From: Actinoalloteichus hoggarensis
GTDB taxonomy: Bacteria; Actinomycetota; Actinomycetes; Mycobacteriales; Pseudonocardiaceae
DNA length: 64,000 bases
Direction: 5' to 3'
Assembly (NCBI RefSeq): GCF_002234535.1
Contig: NZ_CP022521.1
Location: 3,224,001-3,288,000, forward strand
Both the position numbers and the translations under genes were made by a program. Below the pieces are notes generated by a model that was not told the DNA's origin, searched no databases, and saw nothing but the letters and a program-made list of their open reading frames with translations. Shown here piece by piece: positions 52,821 to 61,925 of the stretch (position 1 is the first letter of the stretch; each line of letters opens with the position of its first letter).

Positions 52821-53879
52821 TCAGGGGATGACGCGTCGCGTCCGCAGACGGGTGAAGACGTCGAAGAGCATCTGATCGGTCTGGACGTACTCGTGGAACC
52901 CATGACGGCGGGCCTTGGATCCGTCGCCGAACATGTCGTAGTCCCAGGAGAACACTGCGTCGGCGAACGACCAGGAGGAGACCGCCGCATAGGAGTTCGG
53001 GGCCAGGCCCTCCCGCGAGACGATCGCGTCCCACAGCGGCTCCTTGTCGGCCATGACCTCGGCCAGCGACATCGGCAGCGGCGGTGCGGCCTCGAGGTCG
53101 AAGTAGCCGGCGATCTTCGGCCACAGTTCGCTCCAGCGGAAGAGGTCGCCGTTGCCGATGTTGAAGGCCTGCCCCGTGCATCCGGGGTCGGTGGCGGCCC
53201 AGACGGTCGCCTTGGCCAGCAGTCCGGAGTCGGTCATCTCCAGCAGGCTGTCGTAGGCGCCGGGGCTGCCGGGGAAGCGCAGCGGAAGCCCGAGCTCCCG
53301 GGACAGGGTGGCGTAGACGGCGATCGCCATCGCCAGGTTCATCGGGTTTCCCACGGCGACCCCGGAGACCACCGAGGGGCGGATCGCCGACCAGCTCCAG
53401 TTCCGACCTTCCGCACGGCGTTGCAGGAACTGCTGCTGATCGACGTTGAACTCCGGCGGCATGTGTCCGGCGTCGGTCTCCCTCGCCGGTGTCTTGAAGG
53501 GGCCCAGGTGGGCGCCGTAGACCTTGTAGCCCTGCATGAGGCTGACGTGTTCGAGTCCTCGGGCGACCGGTTCGATCGCGTCGACGACGTTGGTCAGCAT
53601 CGCGAGGTTGGGCGGCACCAGCGCCGACCAGCTGGGTCGGTCCTGGTAGGCCGCGTAGAAGATGTGGGTCACGTCGGTGAGCCCCGCGAGCGTGGAGCGG
53701 GTTTCTTCGGTGTCGAGCAGGTCGACGCGGACGTGCCGCAGCCGGTCGGCGCAGCGACCGCCTCGGCGTGAGAGGCCGACGACCTGCCAGTCGCCGAGTT
53801 CGAGAAGGTGCTCGACGAGTCCGCCGCCGATGACTCCGTTGGCGCCGACCACGAGTGCGACCTTGTGTCGAGTGCTCAT
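52821..53879 (-). CDS. PRISE-type SDR (iridoid synthase/P5betaR-like)
   Basis: A 352-residue SDR. The Rossmann motif VALVVGANGVIGGGLV is at 7-22 and the family-specific LMQGYKVYGAHLGPF at 114-128. RPSVVSGVAVGNPMNLAMAI and LGLPLRFPGSPGAYDSLLEM follow, with FNIGNGDLFRWSELWPKIAG. Relatives (progesterone 5-beta-reductase/iridoid synthase-like) reduce enone C=C bonds with NADPH. In this protein the catalytic Tyr pair seen as NFYYDQEDFL in homologs reads EFNVDQQQFL (residues 143-152), so activity may be altered. The gene converges with the carboxylase gene, 96 bp away. Confidence 0.9.
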   Translation of the reverse strand: MSTRHKVALVVGANGVIGGGLVEHLLELGDWQVVGLSRRGGRCADRLRHVRVDLLDTEETRSTLAGLTDVTHIFYAAYQDRPSWSALVPPNLAMLTNVVDAIEPVARGLEHVSLMQGYKVYGAHLGPFKTPARETDAGHMPPEFNVDQQQFLQRRAEGRNWSWSAIRPSVVSGVAVGNPMNLAMAIAVYATLSRELGLPLRFPGSPGAYDSLLEMTDSGLLAKATVWAATDPGCTGQAFNIGNGDLFRWSELWPKIAGYFDLEAAPPLPMSLAEVMADKEPLWDAIVSREGLAPNSYAAVSSWSFADAVFSWDYDMFGDGSKARRHGFHEYVQTDQMLFDVFTRLRTRRVIP

Positions 53880-54145
53880 GACTCCTCTTTCGATGCGACG
53901 TCCGCGGAATCGGGACGACGTGCGGGCCGTGATCAGGACGGCCGTCGCCGGAAGGGCCTCGGCTGCGGGCGGTGGCGACGGCCGAGTTCCAGCCTCGTCG
54001 AGCTCGACTCATGAGTCCAAGGAATCTTTCTCACCTGTTCGATGAGCGATGCTCATGGCTGTTGGCGCCGGGCTCGCGCTTCGGGCGGCGTGGGCCGCGG
54101 GCGGCCGGTGGAAGAACCGGAACCGGGGCGCGGGCAGGGGGCAGC

Positions 54146-54544
54146 TCAGCCGGCGGTGGGCGTCCTCGGGGTGTTCATCGGGGGGCCGGGGCGATCGCGG
54201 CGTGGCAGCCGCTGGACGGCCAGGTCGTAAGAGTCCTCGACTACGTCGGTGATCAGCCGCTTGACGATGCCGGGTCCCGCCTCGAGCGTGATCCAGTGGC
54301 GTTCGTCGAAGTAGCGGCCCGGCGTGACCGAGGCGTAGGCGTGCACGTGGGCGCGGGCGTGCTCAGGTTCGCACTCGACCGTGATGATCTGTTCGTTCGG
54401 GTCGTCGGTGACGATGAGGAACACCCTGCCCGCGACCTTGTACACGTCGAGCCGGGGGGTGAAGGGGCGTCCGCGGCTGACCTCGGGCAGGGCGAGGGCC
54501 GCCTTGCGCGCGGTGTCCTGGAGCCGATCGCCGGCCGCGCTCAC
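54146..54544 (-). CDS. MmcQ/YjbR-family protein
   Basis: A 132-residue protein with the MmcQ/YjbR (DNA-binding-like) domain: ARKAALALPEVSRGRPFTPR, then DVYKVAGRVFLIVTDDPNEQ and HWITLEAGPGIVKRLITDVV with ESYDLAVQRLP. These are small double-wing-like proteins of unknown molecular role. Its ATG overlaps the stop of the upstream copy by 4 bp (ATGA), so the two are co-translated tandem paralogs. It is 266 bp from the SDR gene. Confidence 0.88.
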   Translation of the reverse strand: MSAAGDRLQDTARKAALALPEVSRGRPFTPRLDVYKVAGRVFLIVTDDPNEQIITVECEPEHARAHVHAYASVTPGRYFDERHWITLEAGPGIVKRLITDVVEDSYDLAVQRLPRRDRPGPPMNTPRTPTAG

Positions 54545-54926
54545 CGGGATACCCGCGTGCCGCCCGCGTAGGTGTGCGGGTCGACGGGCTGGTCGCTCTT
54601 GGGCAGGCGAGTGACGACGAGCCGGTAGGACTCGGTGACGAGCTCTCGGATGAGCCGCCCGTCCACGCCGTCGCCGTCCTCCAGCGTGATCCAGTGCTTC
54701 TTGTTCATGTGGTAGCCGGGGTGATGTGGCTGTTGTGCTCTCGCAGGGCGAGGGCCCCGGCGGGGTCCGCCTTGAGGATCACGACCGGACGCCCGGGGAC
54801 CTCGGTCATCGGCATGAACACCTTGCCTCGCACTGTGAAGACGTCCCAGTCGTCCCCGAAGGGGCGGCCCGGTCGGGCTCCGGGAAGCTCCTGCGCACAG
54901 TCGGCGGCGATCGTGTGCGGAGTCAT
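54541..54926 (-). pseudogene. MmcQ/YjbR-family protein with single-base frameshift
   Basis: The start MTPHTIAADCAQELPGARPG (ATG 54926) and the segment RPVVILKADPAGALALREHN read in one frame to HITP. The rest, GYHMNKKHWITLEDGDGVDG, is in another frame and continues to the stop at 54541. The break falls in the GGGG run at 54718-54721 (plus strand); one extra G would restore PGYHMNKKHW. All else is intact and matches the neighbour, so this is either a very recent mutation or a sequencing error. It is co-operonic with the intact copy. Confidence 0.8.
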
Positions 54927-55850
54927 GGGGTGTCGTCCTCCTTGAGGGGTCGGCTGCGGCACCGGCCATTGCTGAGTGTGCGCCGGCTGTCGCGGCGGCA
55001 CAGTTCAGCCGCGCGGCGGAGAGGCGCCGACGCCCGCCTCTCCGCCGCGGGCCGGACCGGCCGTCCACGCCGGCGAACTCGTCCCCGCCGAGCCTGGCGA
55101 GGAACCGTCGGTCTTCCATCCGGTCGCGGAGGGTGGCGGCGCATCGAACGCATCCTCGCCGAGCGCGGCGCGGTCGCCGACTTCAAGGACGTCAACGACC
55201 TGCGCGGCCACAGATGGGTGACCAGGTGTCATGTGCACCCTCGGCGTCGAGCCACTGAACCGGACTACTCCGCGTTCCTCGGCATGGTCCATCCGAAGAC
55301 CTGCCGCTGGAACCGGCACAGCGGTGCGTGAACTCATCGACCGGCGACGCCTGCTCGCAGCCGGGAGTCCGCGGCGGTGCCCGGGTGGGAGACCCGGAGT
55401 GCGGCCGGTCCTCTCGGTGTCTTCGGATTGCGCGGACCTCGGCCGTTTCGCCGGCGACCGCGCGGGCATGGCCCTCGACGCGGTCGCGGCCGGGGAAGGC
55501 ACGACCGGTCGGTGAGCGGCGGACGGCGCCCTGAGTGCTCGTCTCTCAGTCGTTCAGGACGATGATGTGCTGACGTCGGCCTCGACGTCGTTCCAGGCCG
55601 TGGCGGTTCTCCGCCGGGCGGTGAGGGGCCTTTCGGCGAGGGACTCATGCCTGCGGGCGATGACGTCGGACGGCGGTGTCCACGGCGCCTGGGCGGCCAG
55701 GCGCGCCGGCGTCCTCAGGTTCCCGCGCACCGGCGCGTCGGTCCGAATCTGTTCGACCAGGGCGGCCGCGGCGCGCCCTGCATGTCGTCGCCGTCCGCGC
55801 GCCGGGCATGTTCTGGCAGACGAGTCCGATGCCGGGGTCCAGTCGACGTT
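54927..55850. other. Region with degraded GGDEF remnant, no intact gene
   Basis: About 920 bp without an intact gene. It contains GGDEF-like motifs on both strands at 55066-55211, and otherwise Arg/Ala-rich frames. No clear hairpin or palindrome was found. Confidence 0.45.
55066..55211 (-). pseudogene. Rearranged remnant of a GGDEF (diguanylate cyclase) domain
   Basis: On the minus strand 55143-55066 reads CAATLRDRMEDRRF then LARLGGDEFAGV, which matches the GGDEF active-site motif RxGGDEF with its preceding helix. On the plus strand 55179-55211 reads DFKDVNDLRGH, matching the substrate-binding part that precedes it in the domain (FKxVNDxxGH). If about 70 bp (55144-55213) is inverted, the pieces join as one GGDEF domain. 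Neither part has a start, and the effector and C-terminal halves are missing, so no working cyclase is encoded. Confidence 0.45.
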
Positions 55851-56453
55851 CTAGCGGGAGGTCGGCCGTCGGAGGCCGCGTAGGAGCAGGTCGACGAGTC
55901 GACGCGGGTCGTAGTCCGGGTCGCTGTCGTGCCCGATGCAGAGGTTGCCGATGCCGCGCATCAATTCGTAGGGCGTGGTGCCGGGCCTGATCTCCTCGGC
56001 CTGGACCGCGGCGTCGAGGAGTCCGGCGGCGACGGGGACGAGTCGGTCGAGGAAGTAGGCGTGCAGTGTGGCGAAGTTCTCGTTGCCCGGCTGCATCGCG
56101 CCCGCGAGGCCGTGTTTGGTGACGACGAAGTCGATGTAGAGGTCGGTCCACCGCCTCAGCGCGTCGAAGGGCGAGTCGGCGGCGGCGGCCAGTCGTGGTC
56201 CCGCTGCGGCGCAGGCCTCCACCTGGTGGCGGTAGACGGCGACGACGAGGTCGGCGCGGGTCGGGAAGTGCCGGTAGATCGTGGCGACTCCCACGCCTGC
56301 CGCCGAGGCGATCTCCCGGATGGGCGCGTCGACGCCAGAGGCGACGAACACCTGGGCGGCGGCGGCCAGCAGGGCCTGCTGGTTGCGCACGGCATCGGCC
56401 CGGCGCCCCCGGGCGGGCGTCTTCTGGGACGGATCGGTCTCGGACACCTTCAC
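55851..56453 (-). CDS. TetR-family repressor
   Basis: A 200-residue TetR protein. The HTH is REIASAAGVGVATIYRHFPT (about residues 46-65), followed by RADLVVAVYRHQVEACAAA, and the C-terminal domain is TetR_C_49/SbtR-like (YELMRGIGNLCIGHDSDPDY). The ATG at 56453 is typical. It lies divergent from the hydrolase at 56635 across two tandem operators and a promoter, so it represses the hydrolase and itself. The ligand is unknown. Confidence 0.94.
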   Translation of the reverse strand: MKVSETDPSQKTPARGRRADAVRNQQALLAAAAQVFVASGVDAPIREIASAAGVGVATIYRHFPTRADLVVAVYRHQVEACAAAGPRLAAAADSPFDALRRWTDLYIDFVVTKHGLAGAMQPGNENFATLHAYFLDRLVPVAAGLLDAAVQAEEIRPGTTPYELMRGIGNLCIGHDSDPDYDPRRLVDLLLRGLRRPTSR

Positions 56454-56468
56454 TCCTTCTCTCGGGCG

Positions 56469-56515
56469 TTGACAAGACGGAACAGTGTTCCGTATGTTTC
56501 CGGAACAGTGTTCCG
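56469..56515 (+). promoter_or_regulatory. Promoter overlapped by tandem TetR operators
   Basis: ACGGAACA, g, TGTTCCGT (56477-56493) and CGGAACA, g, TGTTCCG (56501-56515) are near-identical palindromes with centres 23 bp apart. A TTGACA at 56469-56474 with a TATGTT at 56493-56498 (18-bp spacing) suggests a plus-strand promoter with the first operator between its -35 and -10. Repression of the hydrolase is therefore direct. Confidence 0.85.
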
Positions 56516-56634
56516 TTTATGGGGGTGGCTGCCGCGGCAGGAGCCGCCGCCCCGTGATCCTCGCCTGCCGCCTCCCGTCATCGGCTCGACGGCACCCCGA
56601 CGACGGCCACCATTGAGAAGGAGACCACCCCATC

Positions 56635-57603
56635 ATGAGCGAACCCGCCTTCGCGACCGAGCGAGTCGACGCGCCGACGCCCGTCCTCTCCGTCAACCCC
56701 GTCGTGCTGCCCGTTCCCGGCCGCGCCGTCGACCTCCAGGCCCGCGTCTCCATCCCGGCGACCGGCGGCGCTCGGCTGCCGATCATCCTGCTCTCCCACG
56801 GCCACGGCCCCTCTCGACACCTGTCCTCACGGTTGGGATACGGGCCGCTCGCCGACTTCTACGCCGCGCACGGCTTCGCCGTCATCCAGCCCACCCACCT
56901 GGACTCCCGCACGCTGCGCCTGGACCCGAACGATCCCGAGGCGCCGCTGTACTGGCGATCACGAGCGCAGGACATGACCCGCGTCCTCGATCGGCTCGAC
57001 GCGATCGAGGACGCCGTCCCCGGACTCGGCGGCCGTCTGGACCGGGACAGGGTCGCCGTGGTCGGCCACTCGATGGGCGGACACACCGCGAGCCTGCTGC
57101 TGGGCTCTCGACTCGCCGATCCCGACGACGCCACCGAGGTCGACCTGACCGAGCCGCGCATCACCGCGGGCGTGCTGCTGGCCGCGCCCGGCCGAGGCGA
57201 CCGGGCGGCCCTGCGCGATCTCACGGCCGAGAACTATCCGTTCCTCCTGACCACGGACCTGTCCACGATGACGACGCCCGCGCTCGTCGTCGCGGGCGAC
57301 CGAGACGACTCCGCCCACCTCACGGTTCTGGGCCCCACCTGGAGCACCGACCCGTACTTCCTGGCGCCCGGCCCGAAGGCCCTGCTCACCCTGTACGGCG
57401 GGGAGCACTCCCTGGGCGGGGTGTCCGGATACGACGTCGCCGAGACCACCGATGACGATCCCGAACGGGTGGCCGTGGTCCAACGGCTCACCACCGCCTA
57501 CCTCCGCTCGCGGCTCTACCCCGGCGACCCCGCGTGGCAGACCGCCTGCGACGCGCTGGCCGCCGCCCCGCGGCCGCTCGGGAAGGTCGAGTCCAAGTCG
57601 TGA
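56635..57603 (+). CDS. Alpha/beta hydrolase (chlorophyllase-like)
   Basis: A 322-residue hydrolase. The oxyanion segment ILLSHGHGPSRHLSSRL and the nucleophile elbow VVGHSMGGHTASLL are clear. The acid is probably in VVAGDRDDSAHL and the His in YGGEHSLGGVSGY. It resembles dienelactone-hydrolase or PET-hydrolase-like polyspecific esterases; no signal peptide is present, so it acts in the cytosol. The ATG at 56635 has GAGAAGGAG upstream. It is divergent from the TetR gene and is followed by a strong hairpin at 57682-57725. Confidence 0.9.
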   Translation: MSEPAFATERVDAPTPVLSVNPVVLPVPGRAVDLQARVSIPATGGARLPIILLSHGHGPSRHLSSRLGYGPLADFYAAHGFAVIQPTHLDSRTLRLDPNDPEAPLYWRSRAQDMTRVLDRLDAIEDAVPGLGGRLDRDRVAVVGHSMGGHTASLLLGSRLADPDDATEVDLTEPRITAGVLLAAPGRGDRAALRDLTAENYPFLLTTDLSTMTTPALVVAGDRDDSAHLTVLGPTWSTDPYFLAPGPKALLTLYGGEHSLGGVSGYDVAETTDDDPERVAVVQRLTTAYLRSRLYPGDPAWQTACDALAAAPRPLGKVESKS

Positions 57604-57939
57604 GCCGCGTCCGAGCACCGTCGCGTGCCCGCCCCGTCCGCCACCACCGGAGCCCCACCACCACGGCGCTGATCGCTTTCACCGCGGCCGGCCTCGGCCG
57701 AGAGATCGCCCGAGGCCGGCCGCGGCGGTCGTGCACGCGCTGATCACCGCGCGCGACCCCCACCGGGCCGCCGCCGTCACCAGCGAAGACGGCGGCGGCA
57801 GCCGGGTGCGCGGTGTCGGTGTGCCGGGGACTCGCGGCGTGGTGCGCGGAGTACCCGACGCACGGGACGCGGGCATCCGTGCCGCCGGACCCGTCCGGCA
57901 GGCGGGCCGGAAGCGACCTGAGCGGATCGGGGGAATCTC
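57604..57939. other. Gene-free region with terminator-like hairpin
   Basis: About 335 bp between the hydrolase stop and the FAD monooxygenase relic. It contains the 16-bp stem at 57682-57725 and no recognisable ORF. Confidence 0.5.
57682..57725 (+). terminator. 16-bp stem hairpin downstream of hydrolase
   Basis: CCGCGGCCGGCCTCGG and CCGAGGCCGGCCGCGG form a perfect 16-bp stem around a 12-nt loop, 79 bp after the hydrolase stop. There is no T-tract, but GC-rich hairpins of this kind are used as terminators in actinomycetes. Confidence 0.55.
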
Positions 57940-58546
<607 letters not shown>

Positions 58547-58574
58547 GGCCGGGCGGCGGGCGGCGGCCGCGAGG

Positions 58575-59192
58575 TCACCGCCCGTGGGCGGTACATCCGG
58601 TGGCGGGGGCGTCGCCTGCCTCGGTCCACTGGTCGGCCAGTCGGATCAGCTCCTCGACGGCCTCCTCCACGCGATCACGGTCGCCGGTGGTCAGGTAGTC
58701 CAGTTGCAGGCCCGCGTAGGCGGCGTTGAGCAGGGTGGCGTTGCGGCGTGCGACGTCGGCGGGGACGCCGTGGGTCTGGAGGGCCTCGGCGACGAACTCG
58801 GCGCGGTCGCCCAGCATCGTGGGGACGTAGGAGCCTCGGAGTCTGCCCGCCGCCGCGAGACCCTCGATCTCGTGCAGCAGCCGGACGAGCGGCAGCGAGT
58901 CCGGGGCGAGGTGCCAGTCCCAGGATGCGCGGACGACGGCGCCGAGGCTGCGCCCCTCGTCCCAGCCGGGCAGGGCGCGCAGCCTGCCGCGCTGCCGTTC
59001 GTCGAGGTGTGCCAGGACGGCGGCGATGAGCTCGTCCTTGTTGGTGAAGTGGTGGGTGAGCACGAAGGTGCTGTGTCCGAGGGCCTCCGCCAGGGGACGC
59101 AGGGAGAGCTGGGCGATCCCGTGCTCGACCAGGTAGTCCAGGATCGCGTCGAGCAGTTCGACGCGGCGGCGCGGGTCGCGGGGCCTGGCCAC
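58575..59192 (-). CDS. TetR-family repressor
   Basis: A 205-residue TetR protein. The HTH is LSLRPLAEALGHSTFVLTHH (about residues 29-48) with FTNKDELIAAVLAHLDE. The C-terminal domain includes LLHEIEGLAAAGRLRGSYVP. The ATG at 59192 is the family start (MARPRDPRRRVELLDAIL). It diverges from the MFS/hydrolase operon at 59333, with an inverted repeat between, so it probably represses both transcripts. Confidence 0.93.
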   Translation of the reverse strand: MARPRDPRRRVELLDAILDYLVEHGIAQLSLRPLAEALGHSTFVLTHHFTNKDELIAAVLAHLDERQRGRLRALPGWDEGRSLGAVVRASWDWHLAPDSLPLVRLLHEIEGLAAAGRLRGSYVPTMLGDRAEFVAEALQTHGVPADVARRNATLLNAAYAGLQLDYLTTGDRDRVEEAVEELIRLADQWTEAGDAPATGCTAHGR

Positions 59193-59245
59193 GGCGGCAC
59201 TCCGTTGGTCTCGGGGTCGGGTCTGTCGTGTTCAGGGTATTCGGC

Positions 59246-59262
59246 AGGTGGACATGACACCT
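59246..59262. promoter_or_regulatory. Small inverted repeat, possible operator
   Basis: AGGTG, 7 bp, CACCT is a perfect 5-bp inverted repeat between the TetR gene and the MFS gene. It is weaker than the 59278-59291 repeat but lies in the same gap. Confidence 0.35.
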
Positions 59263-59277
59263 GTGATGCCAATCGGA

Positions 59278-59291
59278 ATAACGTTCGTTAT
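59278..59291. promoter_or_regulatory. Inverted repeat, probable TetR operator
   Basis: ATAACG, 2 bp, CGTTAT is a perfect 6-bp inverted repeat between the TetR start (59192) and the MFS start (59333). It is AT-rich and 42 bp upstream of the MFS GTG. Confidence 0.6.
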
Positions 59292-59332
59292 GCTCACTCC
59301 TCGATCCGCCGTGTCCGTAGGAGGAGCAGCGC

Positions 59333-60922
59333 GTGACAGGACCCGATCCGACGCCGCGAGCACCACTCGGCGACGACGACGCACCTGCGTCGGCCGCGGT
59401 CGGACCGCGCCCGGCGGCCGAGGAGACCGGCCATCCGCGTCGCCGAGTGATCCTCTGGGCGCTGGCCGCCGCCCTGCTCACCATGAGCACCACCGTGATG
59501 GCGGTGACCGTCGCACTCCCCGACATCGCCCGCGACCTGCGCGCCACCACCGGCCAGCTTCAATGGATCACCGAGGCGACCGTGCTGGCCCTGGCCTCGC
59601 TACTGATCACGATGGGGGCGGTCGGCGACCGTTACGGACGTCGTCGGGTGCTGCTGGGCGGACTCGCCGTGCTGGTCGTCGCCGCGGTGTGGGCCGCCGT
59701 CGCCGCCGGCCCCGGCGAGCTGATCGCCGCCAGGGCGCTGCTCGGCGTCGGCAACGCGATGGTCATGCCCGCGACTCTGGCGATCATCCGCAGCGTGTTC
59801 CCCCGCGCGGAACTCGCCCGCGCGGTGGCGGTGTGGGCCGGAGTCGCCGGGCTGGGCGTCGTGCTGGGGCCGATGACCGGCGGGCTGCTCGTCGAGCAGC
59901 TGGGCTGGCGGGCGGTGTTCGCGGCCATGGTAGGCGTCCTGCCCGCCGTGGCCCTCGCCGTCGTCCTCGCCGTCCCGCCGACGGCGCCCGACCGCACCGC
60001 GCGACCCGACCTGCTCGGCATGGCACTGGTGTCCGGCGGTCTGGTCGCGTCGGTCCACGCGCTCATCGAGGCACCCCGGCGTGGTCTGTTCGACGCCGGG
60101 ACGCTGCTCACGATCGGGGCGGCCATCGTGCTGCTCGGCGGATTCGCCGCCCGCCAACGCCGGACACGGCCTCCGATGCTCGACCCGCGCCTGGTGACCG
60201 ACCGTGCCTTCTGGCCTGCCGCGGTGGCCGCGGCCGCGGGATTCTTCGCGCTGATGGGCATGCTGTTCCTCCTCACCCAGTACTTCCAGGAGGTGTCGGG
60301 CCGCTCCCCATCCGAGACCGCGCTGCTGCTGCTCCCGATCGCGGCAGGCCAGTTGGGCATGGCCCCGATCACGCCCCGTCTGATCGGACGAATCGGCCTG
60401 CGATGGACCGTCGCCTGCGGCCTGGGCGTGCTGGCCCTGGGATTGACGCTGATCCCCCTGGGCGCGCACACCGCTCACCACGAAGTGCTGTCGGCCGGCC
60501 TGCTCCTGCTCGCCGCGGGCAACGGCGCCGCGGTGACCGCCGCGAGCACCGCCATGCTGGGCTCGGCCGGCGCACCGCAGGCGGGTTCGATCGCCGCCGT
60601 CAACGAGACCGCCTTCAAACTGGGCGGCAGCCTCGGCGTGGCCGTGCTGGGCGGGATCCCCGCCGAGCGCCTCGCCGCACGCACCGCGCCCCCGCCCCCG
60701 TCGGAGCAGGCCGTCCCGGTCGAGTCGATCAGCGGCGCTCTGCGGGCCGCCGCGTTGCTCGGCGGCCCCGAGGGCGATCGACTCGCGGCCGCGGCCCGAC
60801 AGGCGTTCGTCACGGGCCTGACCCATGCCGCCGTCCTCGCCGCCTGTCTCGCACTGGCGGCGGCGGTGCTGACGGCGGCGACCCTGCACACACCCGATCC
60901 GTCCCGCCGAGGAGCACGATGA
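59333..60922 (+). CDS. MFS exporter, DHA2-type (14 TMS)
   Basis: A 529-residue transporter. After a hydrophilic 35-residue start, ILWALAAALLTMSTTVMAVT begins helix 1. VALPDIARDLRATTGQLQWI and motif A GAVGDRYGRRRVLLGG follow, then GVVLGPMTGGLLVEQLGWR (motif C) and about 14 hydrophobic helices in total. The family includes EmrB/QacA-type drug exporters and SmvA-like pumps. The GTG at 59333 has GGAGGAG upstream. Its stop overlaps the next ATG (ATGA), so it is coupled to the hydrolase. Regulated by the divergent TetR. Confidence 0.93.
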   Translation: MTGPDPTPRAPLGDDDAPASAAVGPRPAAEETGHPRRRVILWALAAALLTMSTTVMAVTVALPDIARDLRATTGQLQWITEATVLALASLLITMGAVGDRYGRRRVLLGGLAVLVVAAVWAAVAAGPGELIAARALLGVGNAMVMPATLAIIRSVFPRAELARAVAVWAGVAGLGVVLGPMTGGLLVEQLGWRAVFAAMVGVLPAVALAVVLAVPPTAPDRTARPDLLGMALVSGGLVASVHALIEAPRRGLFDAGTLLTIGAAIVLLGGFAARQRRTRPPMLDPRLVTDRAFWPAAVAAAAGFFALMGMLFLLTQYFQEVSGRSPSETALLLLPIAAGQLGMAPITPRLIGRIGLRWTVACGLGVLALGLTLIPLGAHTAHHEVLSAGLLLLAAGNGAAVTAASTAMLGSAGAPQAGSIAAVNETAFKLGGSLGVAVLGGIPAERLAARTAPPPPSEQAVPVESISGALRAAALLGGPEGDRLAAAARQAFVTGLTHAAVLAACLALAAAVLTAATLHTPDPSRRGAR

Positions 60923-61743
60923 GGACACCGACAGAACACCACGCGACGGTGCGCGGCCTGCGACTGGCCTACCTGGACTTCGGCGGCGCCGGAACCCCGC
61001 TCCTCGTGCTGCACGGGCACTTCGGTCGGGGCCGACAGTTCGCCCGCCTGGCCGCCGATCTCGCACCGGACCACCGCGTGATCGCCCTGGACCTGCGGGG
61101 CCACGGCCACAGCGGCCGCGACGGCGACGTGACCCCGGACGCCTACACCGCCGACGTCACCGAGTTCCTCGACGACCTCGCTCGTTCCTCGGGGCCGATG
61201 CCGGTGCTCGGTCACTCGATGGGCGGCGTGATCGCCTTCCGGGTGGCCGCGCGCCGTCCGGACCTGGTCAGCGCGTTGGTCGTCGAGGAGGGCGGCGCCC
61301 TCAACCGGCGGCCCGAGATCGCCGACCCGGTGTTGGACGTGCGGGGCTGGGTTCGTCGTGCTCCGACGTTGGCGGCCCTGCGCCGGGAGGTGGAGAGCCG
61401 CGGGATCCCCGACGCGACCTACTTCCTGGAGAGCGCCCACGAGTACGCCGACGGCTGGGGTTTCCTGTTCGACCACGACGACGTGACGTCCTCGCAGGAG
61501 GAGTTGATCGGCGACTGGCGGCCGGACTGGCTCGGTTCGGACTGCCCGGCGCTGCTCGTCCACGGCCGAGACAGCACCGTGCTGCCCACCGACATGGCCG
61601 AGGACATGGCGCGGCGACGTCCCCACACCGTGCTCCGGACGTTCCCCGGATGCGGCCACTGGGTCCACGACGACGACCCGGCGGGCTTCGCCGAGACGGT
61701 GCGCGACTTCCTCGGTGCGACCCACGCGACGGGCCGCCGCTGA
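60919..61743 (+). CDS. Alpha/beta hydrolase
   Basis: A 274-residue hydrolase. LLVLHGHFGRGRQFARLAAD and DLRGHGHSG are the typical loops, the nucleophile elbow is VLGHSMGGVIAFRVA, the acid is probably in LLVHGRDSTVLP and the His in FPGCGHWVHDDDPAG. The size and motifs suit a general hydrolase/lactonase. Its ATG overlaps the MFS stop, so both are co-expressed: a hydrolase plus exporter pair for detoxification. The substrate is unknown. Confidence 0.9.
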   Translation: MRTPTEHHATVRGLRLAYLDFGGAGTPLLVLHGHFGRGRQFARLAADLAPDHRVIALDLRGHGHSGRDGDVTPDAYTADVTEFLDDLARSSGPMPVLGHSMGGVIAFRVAARRPDLVSALVVEEGGALNRRPEIADPVLDVRGWVRRAPTLAALRREVESRGIPDATYFLESAHEYADGWGFLFDHDDVTSSQEELIGDWRPDWLGSDCPALLVHGRDSTVLPTDMAEDMARRRPHTVLRTFPGCGHWVHDDDPAGFAETVRDFLGATHATGRR

Positions 61744-61925
61744 GGTCCCAGGCCTCCGAGCGGGACGCCGCCCGCCGCCGAGCCGACCCGGGGAGCCGCG
61801 AGCATGGCCCCTCCCCCGTCGATCGCCGTCCTGGCCCGCGGCGTCGAGGTCCGTGCGGGCCGCCTCGCCGCGACCCTGTCTGCGGCGGAGTTGCCGCCTC
61901 GGTCGGTGGCGGGTACTCACGGAAG

